From Halorubrum sp. CBA1229 (GTDB lineage Archaea; Halobacteriota; Halobacteria; Halobacteriales; Haloferacaceae): 64,000 bases of DNA. The stretch lies in assembly GCF_003721435.2 (NCBI RefSeq), contig NZ_CP054585.1, forward strand, positions 496,001-560,000, given 5' to 3'. The translations under genes were made by a program, and so were the position numbers. Below the pieces are notes generated by a model. That model saw nothing but the letters and a program-made list of their open reading frames with translations, did no database searches and was not told where the DNA came from. Shown piece by piece: positions 1-8,247 of this stretch; within the stretch, counting starts at the first letter, position 1, and every line of letters begins with the position of its first letter.

Positions 1-68
1 TGCGGGAGCTGACGCCGGCGGGATACGTCGGCGTCGCCGACGACCTCGTCGACGAGATCGACGAGTAG
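1..68 (+). CDS. C-terminal end of a truncated gene, possibly a fumarase/adenylosuccinate-lyase-superfamily protein
   Basis: The window opens inside a reading frame that ends with TAG at 66-68. Only about 21 residues are visible, ending in LVDEIDE. The acidic tail is normal for a halophile. The stretch LTPAGYVGVADDLVD resembles the C-terminal tails of adenylosuccinate lyases (PurB), but this is too little sequence to decide. Extending the sequence upstream would settle the identity. Confidence 0.4.
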   Translation, partial: RELTPAGYVGVADDLVDEIDE

Positions 69-148
69 GCGCCTCCTCGCGAACGACCGCGAGGACACCC
101 GGATCGGCGCCACAAGAGGTTTATCCGTCGCGTGAGCAGGTGCGGCCG

Positions 149-487
149 ATGCCCTCCGACAACGACGACGAGACCGAGTACTCCGTCTTCGGCAACGAAC
201 CGAGCGGCGAGTGGGCCGACGCGGAAGACGACGGTCGCGCGGACCCCGACTCGGCTCGAACCGAAGGACAGCACGAGTCGCTGGCGACCGGGGACGGCGA
301 CGGCTGCCCGAAGTGCGGTAGCGAGGAGACGGAGACCGACGAGATCGCGACGAGCGGGACCGGTCTCACCAAGATGTTCGACGTCCAGAACCGCGCGTTC
401 GTCGTGGTCTCGTGCGCGAACTGCGGCTACTCGGAGCTTTATAAGGGACAGTCGAAGGGGAACGCCATCGACTTCTTCGTCGGCTGA
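149..487 (+). CDS. Small Zn-ribbon protein, predicted nucleic-acid binding
   Basis: This 112-residue protein has an acidic, low-complexity N-terminal half (residues 1-50) and a C-terminal zinc ribbon. The metal ligands are two CxxC pairs, C53/C56 and C89/C92, separated by a short beta-rich linker, which matches small Zn-ribbon proteins of the COG3478 kind. The ATG at 149 is preferred over an in-frame GTG at 140, because a TATA-like TTTATC at 119-124 places the transcription start at or next to the ATG. The target nucleic acid or partner cannot be read from the sequence. Confidence 0.75.
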   Translation: MPSDNDDETEYSVFGNEPSGEWADAEDDGRADPDSARTEGQHESLATGDGDGCPKCGSEETETDEIATSGTGLTKMFDVQNRAFVVVSCANCGYSELYKGQSKGNAIDFFVG

Positions 488-597
488 GCGGGTCGCGGCG
501 ACGGCTTCCGGGGTCGAATCGCGACGATGCTCGGGACCGCTCCGTGTCGCGTCGAGCGACCGATTTATGTCGATAGCGCGACCGGTTTCGAGCGCGT

Positions 598-1404
598 ATG
601 GTCTCCCTCCGTCAGCCCTCCGGTATTCCGGTCGTCGGCGTCCTCGTCGACGGCCGAACGTACAGGCACCTGTTGTACCTCCTGCTCTCGGTCCCGCTCG
701 GGTTCGTCTACTCGACGCTGTTCACGTTCGGCGTCGCGTTCGGGCTCCTCCTCTCCGTCGCCCTCGTCGGGGTCGTAATCCTGCTGGCGACCCTGATCGG
801 CTCCCGACTGGTCGCCGGCTTCGAGCGGTGGCTCGCGAACGCGCTGCTCGGCACGGGGCTGTCCCGGCCCGACGATCTCGTCGACGCCCAAGGCGCGCTC
901 GCGGGCGTCAAGAAGTACGTCGACGCCCGCTCGACGTGGGCGGGGCTCGGGTTCCTCTCGCTGAAGTTCTGGGTGAGCCTCTTCGCGTTCGTTCCCCTCG
1001 TCCTGTTGGCGAACGCGCTCCCGCTGGTCGCCGCGCCGCTCCGGTACCCGTACACGGCCGGCTTCGGCGAGGTCAACGGCGAACCCGTGACGTGGGCGAT
1101 CGACACGCTCCCGGAGGCGCTGGTCGCGCTCCCGCTCGGGGTCGTCGGCGTTCTCCTCGCGCTCCACCTCACGAACCTCGTCGCCTACGCGGCCCGGCAG
1201 ATGGCCGTCGCGCTGCTCGGCCGCCGAGAGACCGGGTCGGCTTCGGGACCGGAGGGCGACGGCGCGCCCGCCGGCGCCGGAGACGCGGGTGACGCCGACG
1301 GCGAGTTCGACTTCGTGGACGATCCAGCCCCCGCCGACCGCGACCCCGACAACCGCGAGCCCGACGACCGCGGCGACGACGACCGCGGCGACGACGGCGA
1401 TTGA
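598..1404 (+). CDS. Multi-pass membrane protein with a putative sensor domain
   Basis: This 268-residue protein has about four hydrophobic segments (roughly residues 23-42, 45-70, 120-150 and 170-200) and a long, very acidic cytoplasmic tail from about residue 215, rich in D-R-D repeats. The layout, with a YLLLSVPLG-type first helix and the FERWLANALLG stretch after the second, resembles the putative sensor domain (Pfam Sensor) found in haloarchaea and actinobacteria. In those bacteria the domain is usually fused to a histidine kinase; no kinase is present here. A TATA-like TTTATG about 35 nt upstream supports the start. Confidence 0.65.
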   Translation: MVSLRQPSGIPVVGVLVDGRTYRHLLYLLLSVPLGFVYSTLFTFGVAFGLLLSVALVGVVILLATLIGSRLVAGFERWLANALLGTGLSRPDDLVDAQGALAGVKKYVDARSTWAGLGFLSLKFWVSLFAFVPLVLLANALPLVAAPLRYPYTAGFGEVNGEPVTWAIDTLPEALVALPLGVVGVLLALHLTNLVAYAARQMAVALLGRRETGSASGPEGDGAPAGAGDAGDADGEFDFVDDPAPADRDPDNREPDDRGDDDRGDDGD

Positions 1405-1454
1405 GTCGAGGACGCCCCCGAGCGACTTATTCGCGTGCGGGCGTCAGGGCGGAT

Positions 1455-2150
1455 ATGGCACCGACGCTGGTCAACGCCGCGTTCGGCGCGCTGCTCGGGG
1501 CCGCCCTGCTGGGCGCCGCTTTCGACCGGCGGTCCGTCGCGGTCGTCGTCGCGGCCGCGGTCCTCCCCGACCTCGACGCGGTCGCGAGCCTCGCGGTCCC
1601 GGGCGCGACGAACGCGCTCCTCCACGCCGTCTGGCTCCCCCTCACCGCCGGGGTCGTCCTCTACTGGGACACCCGGCTGCGCGACGCCTCGCGGCTCCGC
1701 GAGCGGGCCGGGTGGCGCGGCGTCCGGGTCGCGTGGGTCGCGCTCGCGGCGTTCCTCGTCGCCGGCGTCGGCCCGGACCTGTTCGGCAGCGAGGGTGTGA
1801 ACCTGCTGTACCCGCTCGGCGACGCCTACTACCTCGTCAACGGCGGGTTCCTCTTCTCGACGGAGGACGGGATCGTCCAGACGTTCGTCTCGTTCGGCGC
1901 GGAGGGATCCGGGGTCCTCCCCCTGGAGACGCTCGGAACGACCGACTCGTACGCTATCCCGACGTTTATAAACCCCGACGGGCGGCCGGGGCTCTCGCTC
2001 GGCGCCGAGCGCGAACTGCACTTGGTCCGGACGGGGTGGCAGCTCGTCGTCGTCGCCGCCGCGGCCTCGCTGTTGGCGATCCGGTTCGGACGCGCGGGCC
2101 GGGAGAGCCGGGCGGAGTCGACCGGGGACTCCGCGGAGGTGAGCCGGTAG
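1455..2150 (+). CDS. YdjM/DUF457-type membrane-bound metal-dependent hydrolase (first of a tandem pair)
   Basis: This 231-residue membrane protein has an N-terminal hydrophobic hairpin carrying PDLDAV and LLHAVW motifs, which are the Asp/His signature of the YdjM (LexA-regulated, membrane-bound metal-dependent hydrolase) family. The central region is periplasm-like and a last transmembrane helix lies near residue 200. The ATG at 1455 is chosen because TTATTC at 1427 lies one promoter length upstream; an upstream GTG at 1401 would overlap the preceding gene. The next gene starts directly after its stop codon and is a paralogue, so the two look like a tandem duplication transcribed together. 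Confidence 0.7.
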   Translation: MAPTLVNAAFGALLGAALLGAAFDRRSVAVVVAAAVLPDLDAVASLAVPGATNALLHAVWLPLTAGVVLYWDTRLRDASRLRERAGWRGVRVAWVALAAFLVAGVGPDLFGSEGVNLLYPLGDAYYLVNGGFLFSTEDGIVQTFVSFGAEGSGVLPLETLGTTDSYAIPTFINPDGRPGLSLGAERELHLVRTGWQLVVVAAAASLLAIRFGRAGRESRAESTGDSAEVSR

Positions 2151-2831
2151 ATGGTCTCGTCGGTCGTCCACGCCGGCTTCGCGCTGTTGCTCGCGGCCGG
2201 GCTGCTCGGCGAGTACTACGACCGGCGGGCGCTCGCCGTCGTGCTCGCGATCGTCGTGATCCCCGAGGCGGACAGCGTCCTCGGATTCGTTATGCCCGGA
2301 GCGCATCGGACGGTCGGACACAACCTCGTGTTGCCCGCGGCGGCGGCGGCGCTGCTCTACTACGACACCCGCCTCCGCGAGCGGTCCGCGCTCCGCGAGC
2401 GCCTCGCCGACCGGTGGATCGCGGTCGCGTGGGTCGGGCTGTTCGTCCACGTCTTCGCGCACGTCCCGCTCGACTGGGTCCACCTCGAGGGGGTGAACGT
2501 CTTCTGGCCGCTGCGGGACCGCTTCTACGTCCTCGACGGGGAGGTCCTGCTGTCGACCGCGGACGGGGTCGTCCAGACGTTCGTCGACCTGCGGGTCGAC
2601 CCGGAGACCGGGAGCCGGACGGTGGACGCCGGCGGGGGCGGCACCACGGAGACCGTCCACGTCAACAACCCCGTCGAGCCGCGCGACCCCGACGAGGTGA
2701 CCGACGAGCCGGTCGAGCGGATCTTCCCGGTTGCGAACGCCGGCTGGCGGCTCTACCTGGTCGGGACCGGGCTCTTCGCGCTGGCCGCGCGGCGGTTGCA
2801 GGATCGAGCGCCGCGGGAGGACGGGGCGTGA
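2151..2831 (+). CDS. YdjM/DUF457-type membrane-bound metal-dependent hydrolase (second of a tandem pair)
   Basis: This 226-residue protein is paralogous to the one before it; its ATG immediately follows that gene's TAG with no spacer. It shares the hydrophobic N-terminus, the PEADSV acidic motif, the H-x4-H pattern around HRTVGHN, and a central HVFAHVPLDWVHLEG block richer in histidines than the upstream copy. The shared phrase DGVVQTFVDL/DGIVQTFVSF marks the duplication. The YdjM family is associated with metal-dependent phospholipid or DNA-damage-linked hydrolysis in bacteria, but the substrate is not established for archaea. Confidence 0.7.
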   Translation: MVSSVVHAGFALLLAAGLLGEYYDRRALAVVLAIVVIPEADSVLGFVMPGAHRTVGHNLVLPAAAAALLYYDTRLRERSALRERLADRWIAVAWVGLFVHVFAHVPLDWVHLEGVNVFWPLRDRFYVLDGEVLLSTADGVVQTFVDLRVDPETGSRTVDAGGGGTTETVHVNNPVEPRDPDEVTDEPVERIFPVANAGWRLYLVGTGLFALAARRLQDRAPREDGA

Positions 2832-2932
2832 GATCGGTCGACCGCGAGCGAGGGCAACGGCTCAGGGCGGGGGTAAAATCCCCACATAGTATGGCCGGGG
2901 AGTGAATCCGATATAGCCCGTAGAAACGCCCG

Positions 2933-4486
2933 ATGAGCCCTCGCTCACGCGACGACGAGCGCCTCGCCGGAGCGGATATCGCGGTCGTCGGCGCCGGGTT
3001 CGGCGGCCTCTCCGCGGCCGCGTACCTCGCCGACGCCGGCGCGGACGTGACGGTGTTCGAGCGCAACGAGCATCCGGGGGGGTACGCCGGCCGGATCGAG
3101 CGCGACGGCTTCCGGATCGACACCGGCCCCTCGTGGTACCTCATGCCGGAGGTGTTCGACCGCTTCTTCGAGCGGTTCGGGCGGTCGACCGACGAGTTCT
3201 ACGAGCTGACCGAGCTCGACCCCCTCTACGAGGTCGTCTGGAAGGACGGCGACCGCGCGACGATGCCGGCCGACCGAGAGGGGCAGAAGGCGCTGTTCGA
3301 GTCGTACGAATCGGGCGCCGGCGACCGGCTCGACGCGTACCTCGACGACGCCGCGGAGGCGTACGAGCTCGGGATGGACCGGTTCGTCTACCCGAGCCGC
3401 TCGCGGCTCCGCGACATGGTCGACGCGGACGTGTTGCGGTCGGGGCGCGCGCTCCCGAAGCTCCGGACGATGGACGACCACGTCGGCGACTACTTCGACC
3501 ACGAGAAGCTGCGGCAGATCGCGGAGTACAAGCTCGTCTTCCTCGGCGGGTCGCCGTACAACACGCCGGCGATCTACACGCTGATGAGTCACGTCGACAT
3601 GAACCTCGGCGTCTACCATCCGACCGGGGGCATCGCGAGCGTCGTCGACGGGATGGCGGCGCTCGCGACCGACCTCGGCGCCGAGATCCGCACGGGGACG
3701 CCGGTGACCGCGATCGAGCCCTCGGTCGCGGCGGCGGGGCCGAAGTTCGAGGTGGGCGCCGGGGGGGCGAACGCGCGGTTCGACCGCGTCGTCGCGAACG
3801 CGGCGCCGCCCCACGTCGAGCGCGACCTCCTCCCTGACGAGTACGCGCGCCGGGAGGCGTACTGGGAGTCGCGGACGTACGCTCCCTCCGCGTTCCTCAT
3901 GTACTTCGGCGTCGAGGGCGACGTCGACCTCGACCACCACGCGCTCGTGTTACCGACCGACTGGCGGCCCCACTTCGAGCGGATCTTCGACGACCCGGCG
4001 TGGCCCGAGGACCCGGCGTACTACGTCCACGTCCCCTCGAAGACGGACCCGGAGGCGGCACCCGAGGATCACGAGGCCGTGTTCGTCCTCGTTCCGCTGG
4101 CCCCCGGACTCGACGACGACCCCGAGACCCGCGAGCGCTTCCGCGACCTGGTGCTCGACGACCTGGCCGAGCACGCCGGCGTCGACTTCCGCGACCGGAT
4201 CGTCTTCGAGGAGACCGCGTCAGTCTCCGACTTCCGCGAGCGGTTCAACGCCCCGCGGGGCACCGCGCTCGCGCTCTCGCACACGCTCGGGCAGACCGGG
4301 CCGCTCCGGCCGGCGCACCGGGCGCCGGGCGTCGAGGGGCTCTACTACGTCGGCGCGTACACGAACCCCGGGATCGGGATGCCGATGTGCCTGCTCAGCG
4401 GCGAGCACGTCGCCGAGGCCGTGATCGAGGACGCCGCCGGCGACGGCGTGCTCCCGTCCGTGGTGCCGACGTCGACGCTGCGGTGA
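2933..4486 (+). CDS. crtI: Phytoene desaturase family FAD enzyme
   Basis: This 517-residue FAD-dependent desaturase is of the CrtI type. The Rossmann dinucleotide motif GAGFGGLSAAAYL lies at residues 20-32, followed by ERNEHPGGYAGR, and the diagnostic C-terminal block GLYYVGAYTNPGIGMP lies near residue 465. CrtI enzymes introduce double bonds into phytoene on the way to lycopene and the C50 bacterioruberin pigments of haloarchaea. Family members also include CrtD-type 3,4-desaturases, so the exact step is an inference. The gene converges on a LOV-like protein only 9 bp away, which may tie pigment synthesis to a light or redox signal. Confidence 0.8.
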   Translation: MSPRSRDDERLAGADIAVVGAGFGGLSAAAYLADAGADVTVFERNEHPGGYAGRIERDGFRIDTGPSWYLMPEVFDRFFERFGRSTDEFYELTELDPLYEVVWKDGDRATMPADREGQKALFESYESGAGDRLDAYLDDAAEAYELGMDRFVYPSRSRLRDMVDADVLRSGRALPKLRTMDDHVGDYFDHEKLRQIAEYKLVFLGGSPYNTPAIYTLMSHVDMNLGVYHPTGGIASVVDGMAALATDLGAEIRTGTPVTAIEPSVAAAGPKFEVGAGGANARFDRVVANAAPPHVERDLLPDEYARREAYWESRTYAPSAFLMYFGVEGDVDLDHHALVLPTDWRPHFERIFDDPAWPEDPAYYVHVPSKTDPEAAPEDHEAVFVLVPLAPGLDDDPETRERFRDLVLDDLAEHAGVDFRDRIVFEETASVSDFRERFNAPRGTALALSHTLGQTGPLRPAHRAPGVEGLYYVGAYTNPGIGMPMCLLSGEHVAEAVIEDAAGDGVLPSVVPTSTLR

Positions 4487-4495
4487 AGGCGGGGA

Positions 4496-5113
4496 TCACC
4501 CCCTGTCGTTCGGCCGTTCGACTGGCTCCTGCACGGCGGCCCAGTGCGTGATCGTCCCGTCGTCGCCGGGCAGCGGCCGAAGCGAGACGCGATTTAAAAA
4601 CGGAGTCCCGTCGCGCCGGTGGTTCCACACCTCCACCGTCACCGGCTCCCAGATCGACACCGCCTCGCGGAGGGCGTCGACCGCGGCGTCGCCCGTCTTC
4701 GGTCCCTGCAGCAGTCGCGGGTTGCGGCCGCGAAGCTCCGCGAGCGAGTAGCCGGTGCGGTCGCGGAACGTCCGGTTCGCGTACAGGATCGGGGTGTCGC
4801 GGTACGCCGGCCCGCAGAGCGTGACCCCCAGCGGCGCGTCGTCGAGGAGCCGAACGCGCTCGATCAGGCGTCGGTCCCGGTCGGTGAGGTCGTCGGAGTC
4901 GGTCACCGCGGCGGGCGGGGCGGCCGCCGAGGGCGAGCGCGGGAGTCGATGGGGGTCGAGTCGAAGACGCTCTGCGGCGGCGGCCCGTTCGACGCCGTCT
5001 TCCGGGCCGTCACCGAGCGCCGCCCGGTGACCGGCGAGGAGGGCCCGAAGCGCGCCCCGGAGGTCGCCCTCGTCGCACGCGAGAACATCGAGAACATCCG
5101 ATCTGCGGCTCAC
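4496..5113 (-). CDS. PAS/LOV-like domain protein lacking the photoactive cysteine
   Basis: This is a 205-residue protein. Residues 1-75 are helical and of unknown type; residues 85-198 form one PAS domain that follows the flavin-binding LOV pattern closely. ANRTFRDRTGYS (112-123), the GRNPRLLQ core (129-136), NHRRDGTPFLNR (164-175, with both flavin-contacting Asn at 164 and 174) and Gln195 are all present. In true LOV photoreceptors the core reads GxNCRFLQ and the Cys forms the flavin adduct; here position 132 is Pro, encoded by CCG. No kinase or HTH domain is attached. It could be a redox- or light-sensing partner of the convergent pigment gene. Confidence 0.8.
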   Translation of the reverse strand: MSRRSDVLDVLACDEGDLRGALRALLAGHRAALGDGPEDGVERAAAAERLRLDPHRLPRSPSAAAPPAAVTDSDDLTDRDRRLIERVRLLDDAPLGVTLCGPAYRDTPILYANRTFRDRTGYSLAELRGRNPRLLQGPKTGDAAVDALREAVSIWEPVTVEVWNHRRDGTPFLNRVSLRPLPGDDGTITHWAAVQEPVERPNDRG

Positions 5114-5120
5114 GGCACCC

Positions 5121-5726
5121 TCAGAAATCCCGCCCGGTCGGGGCGTCGGGGAGGTCGTACCGCTCCACCGGGAGCCCGAGCTCCTCGAGGGCGGCCTCCA
5201 AGTGTTCGGTCGCGACGTACTCGTCGCCGGCGGCGACGCGGGCCGCCTGCGCGTGAGCGAGCACCTCGCCCCTCCGGTCGTCCGGGAGGTCGAACTTGTC
5301 GGCGGCGAGCTCGATCACGAGCCCGTTGTGGTCGTGGGTGTACAGCGAGTGGAAGGCGCCGCGGTCGAACTCGCTCACCTCGTGGCCGGCGTCGAGCAGG
5401 CGCTCGCGGATCGTCGGGAGCTCCTCTGGCTCGACGCCGAACGCGAGGTGGTGGACCCCACCGATCCCCGGGTTCTGCGTCTCCGCGGAGTCCCGCGACT
5501 CGTCGACGAAGAAGGTGACCAACCGCCCGTCGCCCGCGTCGAAGAAGAGGTGTTCGACCGCCTCGCGGTCGAGGTTGGGCTGCCTGACGACGAGGGGCAG
5601 CCCGAGGACGTCGCGGTAGAAGGCGACCGTGTCGTCGGCGTTGCTCCCGATCAGGGTGACGTGGTCCCAGCCGGTCGCGTGCAGCACGCTATCCGGCCGC
5701 TCCGCCGTGACCTCGGGTGTCGACAT
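5121..5726 (-). CDS. VOC-superfamily (glyoxalase/ring-cleavage dioxygenase-like) protein
   Basis: This 201-residue protein is built from beta-alpha-beta-beta-beta modules. Likely metal ligands are H22 (WDHVTLIG), H92 (VHHLAFGV) and E139 (LVIELAA), the usual 2-His-1-Glu set of the vicinal-oxygen-chelate superfamily. DTVAFYRDVLGL at residues 32-43 is the characteristic first helix. The substrate cannot be assigned; ring-cleaving dioxygenases, glyoxalase I and fosfomycin-resistance enzymes all share this fold. The start MSTPE is preferred; an in-frame ATG 27 nt upstream (5753) is possible. The gene lies only 7 bp upstream of the LOV-like gene on the same strand, so the two may be co-transcribed. 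Confidence 0.75.
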   Translation of the reverse strand: MSTPEVTAERPDSVLHATGWDHVTLIGSNADDTVAFYRDVLGLPLVVRQPNLDREAVEHLFFDAGDGRLVTFFVDESRDSAETQNPGIGGVHHLAFGVEPEELPTIRERLLDAGHEVSEFDRGAFHSLYTHDHNGLVIELAADKFDLPDDRRGEVLAHAQAARVAAGDEYVATEHLEAALEELGLPVERYDLPDAPTGRDF

Positions 5727-5871
5727 ACGGTGATCCACGTGCCCGTTCCTCATGAGCTTCTGGTAACACCGGTGTCAGCCGGAGCGCGCGGGGCGAGCGG
5801 AATCGGCGGTGACTAAAAGATCGATTTGGGGCTTCCGACTAGTTATTCCGGGCGGAGCGGAAGGCCGAGAC

Positions 5872-6705
5872 ATGCAAGCGAAGTCTCACGGATCGCAGCG
5901 CGCCGCGCCGTCGACGGAGACGTGTCCGCTCTCGGACGGCCGGACGCTCGCTTACGCCGTCGCCGGGGACGAGGACGGGACGCCGGTCGTCGCACACCAC
6001 GGGACTCCGGGCTCCCGGCTGTTCGCGTCGCTCCTCGCCGACGCGGCCGCCGAGGCGGGCGTTCGGCTCGTGGTTCCGGACCGACCGGGGTACGGCCGCT
6101 CGTCGCCCCCGTCGGAAGACCGGAGCTGGCGCGACTGGCGGGGCGATCTCGCGGCGCTTCTGGACGCCGAATCGGTCGACCAGGCCGGTGTCGTGGGGTT
6201 CTCCGGCGGCGGCCCCTTCGCGCTCGCGGCCGGAGCGAACGACCGCGTGCGCCGCGTCGGACTGGTCAGCGCGGTCGTTCCGCCGGCCGACGTCGGCCTC
6301 GTGCGGCTGTCCCGGATCCCCCTCGCCGTCCGCGTCCTCTTCCGGCTGTCGAGCGCCTACGCGTCGGTCGCCGGCCCGGACGCGGTCGTCGGTCAGTACA
6401 CCGACCGGGAGGTGTCGGCGGCGGTCTCGCAGGCGGTCGCCGCCGACTTTCACGAGGCCCTGCGGCGGGGAGCGCGGGCGGTCGCCCGAGAGAACCGGTG
6501 GTTCGGGAGCGAGTGGCCGGGGATCGGTCGGCCGTCGGCCGCCGTCCGCGCGTGGCACGGGACCCGCGACGAGAACGCGCCGCTGTCGGGCGTCCGGGAC
6601 CTCGCGACCGATAGCGACGCGACCCTCGTCACCGCCGAGACCGACCACCTCGGGACGCTGCTCGACCGCCGAAGCGAGGTGTTGCGTTGGGCCGGCGACA
6701 CGTAG
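5872..6705 (+). CDS. Alpha/beta hydrolase
   Basis: This 277-residue alpha/beta hydrolase has the oxyanion motif HHGTPGSR (residues 42-49), strand motif VVPDRPGYGRSS (67-78) and nucleophile elbow GFSGGG with Ser111. A C-terminal DHLG block supplies the His, and WHGTRDENAPL supplies the acid. The catalytic triad therefore looks complete, unlike that of the hydrolase at 46709-47512. The ATG at 5872 is chosen because a GTTATTCC box lies about 25 nt upstream; an in-frame ATG at 5809 falls before that promoter. The substrate is unknown. Confidence 0.75.
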   Translation: MQAKSHGSQRAAPSTETCPLSDGRTLAYAVAGDEDGTPVVAHHGTPGSRLFASLLADAAAEAGVRLVVPDRPGYGRSSPPSEDRSWRDWRGDLAALLDAESVDQAGVVGFSGGGPFALAAGANDRVRRVGLVSAVVPPADVGLVRLSRIPLAVRVLFRLSSAYASVAGPDAVVGQYTDREVSAAVSQAVAADFHEALRRGARAVARENRWFGSEWPGIGRPSAAVRAWHGTRDENAPLSGVRDLATDSDATLVTAETDHLGTLLDRRSEVLRWAGDT

Positions 6706-6771
6706 CGGGACCGAGCGAACGCGAGAGACACGCCCCGATACTCGCAGTTGACACCTGAAGGACGGCGAGGG

Positions 6772-6873
6772 GAACGCGGACTCGCGGGGTCCCCATGAGC
6801 GAAGCGAGTGGGGGCAAGCGAGGGAACGAGTGAACGACCGAAGGGAGTGACGGAGTGGACTCGCGGGGGAAAC
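6772..6873 (-). repeat. Degenerate intergenic repeat resembling the tRNA-Ala 3'-end repeat
   Basis: Read on the minus strand, this stretch begins CCCCCGCGAGTCCACTCCG, runs through TTCGGTCGTTCACTCGTTC and ends GGGGACCCCGCGAGTCC. The same order (CCCCGCGAGTCC, then a TTCGTTCG/CTCGTTCCCTCG tract, then GGGACCCCCGCGAGTCC) occurs downstream of the tRNA-Ala gene at 31336-31435 and 31541-31640. It fills the gap between the alpha/beta hydrolase and the zinc-finger gene and contains no plausible gene. Confidence 0.55.
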
Positions 6874-6904
6874 GGTTAATCCCCCGCGGGAGCGACGGGA
6901 AGAC

Positions 6905-7201
6905 ATGCCCCGCTGGACGTGCGGAATCGGCGACTGCGACGCCGCCTTCGACGACGTAGAGTCGGCTATCGTCCACCAGACCGACGAACACCAGCGCCAC
7001 GAGTGCAAGGTGTGCGGCACGATCGTCCCGGACGGCTACTTCGCGATCCGGCACGCGTTCGACGAGCACACCCGGGCCGAGTTCGTCCGCGCGTACGAGG
7101 CCGACTCCGCGGCCGTCCGGCGCCGCGAGGAGATCAAACGGGAGATCGAGCACGAGGCCGACCTCCAGCGCGTCGTCGACGAGCTGGACCGCGGCGTCTA
7201 G
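6905..7201 (+). CDS. Small protein with two C2H2-like zinc fingers
   Basis: This 98-residue protein has two consecutive finger-like motifs: C6-x4-C11-x12-H24-x4-H29 and C34-x2-C37-x12-H50-x4-H55. A charged helical tail (residues 60-98, rich in E/R) follows and could form a coiled coil. A TTAATC box about 25 nt upstream of the ATG indicates a leaderless transcript. Haloarchaea carry many such small zinc-finger proteins; several act as regulators or protein-interaction modules. No specific role can be assigned from the neighbours. Confidence 0.75.
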   Translation: MPRWTCGIGDCDAAFDDVESAIVHQTDEHQRHECKVCGTIVPDGYFAIRHAFDEHTRAEFVRAYEADSAAVRRREEIKREIEHEADLQRVVDELDRGV

Positions 7202-7237
7202 GCGATTCCTTCCTGCCGGTCCCGCCGACCGGCCGAC

Positions 7238-8143
7238 CTACAGCACGCGCTTTCCGAACGCGCTCGCCGCCAGCTCCGTCGCGAGCTCGGCGGTCTCGTT
7301 GTGCTGGTCGAGCGTCGGGTTCACCTCGACGAGCTCCATCGACCGGAGGGAGTCGGCCTCGTCGACGATCTCCATCGCGCTGTGGGCCTCCCGGTAGGTG
7401 ACCCCGCCGCGGACCGGCGTCCCGACGCCGGGCGCCTCCTTGGGGTCGAGCCAGTCGAGGTCGAGGCTGACGTGGACCCCGTCGACGCCCTCGCCCGCGG
7501 TCGCCATCGCCTCCTCGGTGACGTCGGTGATCCCGCGCTCGTCGATGTCGGACATCGTGTACGCCGCGAAGCCGCGGTCGCGGATGACCTCCACCTCCGC
7601 CGCGTCGACGGAGCGGAGCCCGACCAGGGCGACGTTCTCCGGGGAGAGCCCGGGCGCGTTCGCCCACTCGGAGCCCGCGAACTCGTCGAAGCCGAGCGCG
7701 GCCGCGAGCGGCATCCCGTGGACGTTTCCGGAGGGCGTCGTCGAGGGCGTGTTGAGGTCGGCGTGGGCGTCGAACCACACCGCGCCGATGTCCGCGTCGC
7801 GCGCGGACCCCGCGAGCGAGCCGATGGCGATGGAGTGGTCGCCGCCGAGCGCGAGCGGCACCGCCCCGTCGGCGAGCGTCCCGCCCACCTCGTCCGCGAG
7901 GCGCCGGCAGACGTCGGCCGTCTCCCGGAGGAACTTCGCCTTCCCCGCGCTCGGCGCGTCCGCGTCCGGGTCGCGCTCCTCCGCGCGTGGAACCGCGAGG
8001 TCGCCCGCGTCGACGACGTCGACGCTCGCGCTCGCGAGCTGGTCGGCGAGCCCGCCGTACCGGATGGCCGACGGCCCCATGTCCACGCCGCGTCGGTTCG
8101 CCCCGTAGTCGGTCGGCGCGCCGATGATCCTGACGGTGGTCAT
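7238..8143 (-). CDS. rocF: Arginase
   Basis: This 301-residue enzyme of the ureohydrolase family would hydrolyse arginine to ornithine and urea in the cytoplasm. The two-manganese site is intact: H103 in GGDHS, D125/H127/D129 in DAHADLN, and D228/D230 in SLDLDWLDP. The arginase-type signatures GANRRGVDMGPSAIR (residues 14-28) and APGVGTPVRGG favour arginase over agmatinase. The start MTTVRIIGAPTD is chosen by family alignment; a longer basic N-terminal extension in the same frame does not look like halophilic protein. The gene stands alone, divergent from a small membrane protein gene. Confidence 0.88.
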   Translation of the reverse strand: MTTVRIIGAPTDYGANRRGVDMGPSAIRYGGLADQLASASVDVVDAGDLAVPRAEERDPDADAPSAGKAKFLRETADVCRRLADEVGGTLADGAVPLALGGDHSIAIGSLAGSARDADIGAVWFDAHADLNTPSTTPSGNVHGMPLAAALGFDEFAGSEWANAPGLSPENVALVGLRSVDAAEVEVIRDRGFAAYTMSDIDERGITDVTEEAMATAGEGVDGVHVSLDLDWLDPKEAPGVGTPVRGGVTYREAHSAMEIVDEADSLRSMELVEVNPTLDQHNETAELATELAASAFGKRVL

Positions 8144-8247
8144 GTCAGCAGGCGCGGCGCCCCGACGCTTGAATGGTGGGGTCCCGCGGCGGCGACTCGG
8201 CGAGCGCGATCGCACACGGTTTTGTCGCCCCGTTCCAACCGGACGCC

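Noticed and set aside
1185-2660. Long minus-strand open frames opposite the YdjM-type genes, and similar frames opposite most genes in the window
   Set aside because: They are by-products of very high GC at third codon positions; their products are Arg/Pro-rich and basic, unlike haloarchaeal proteins.
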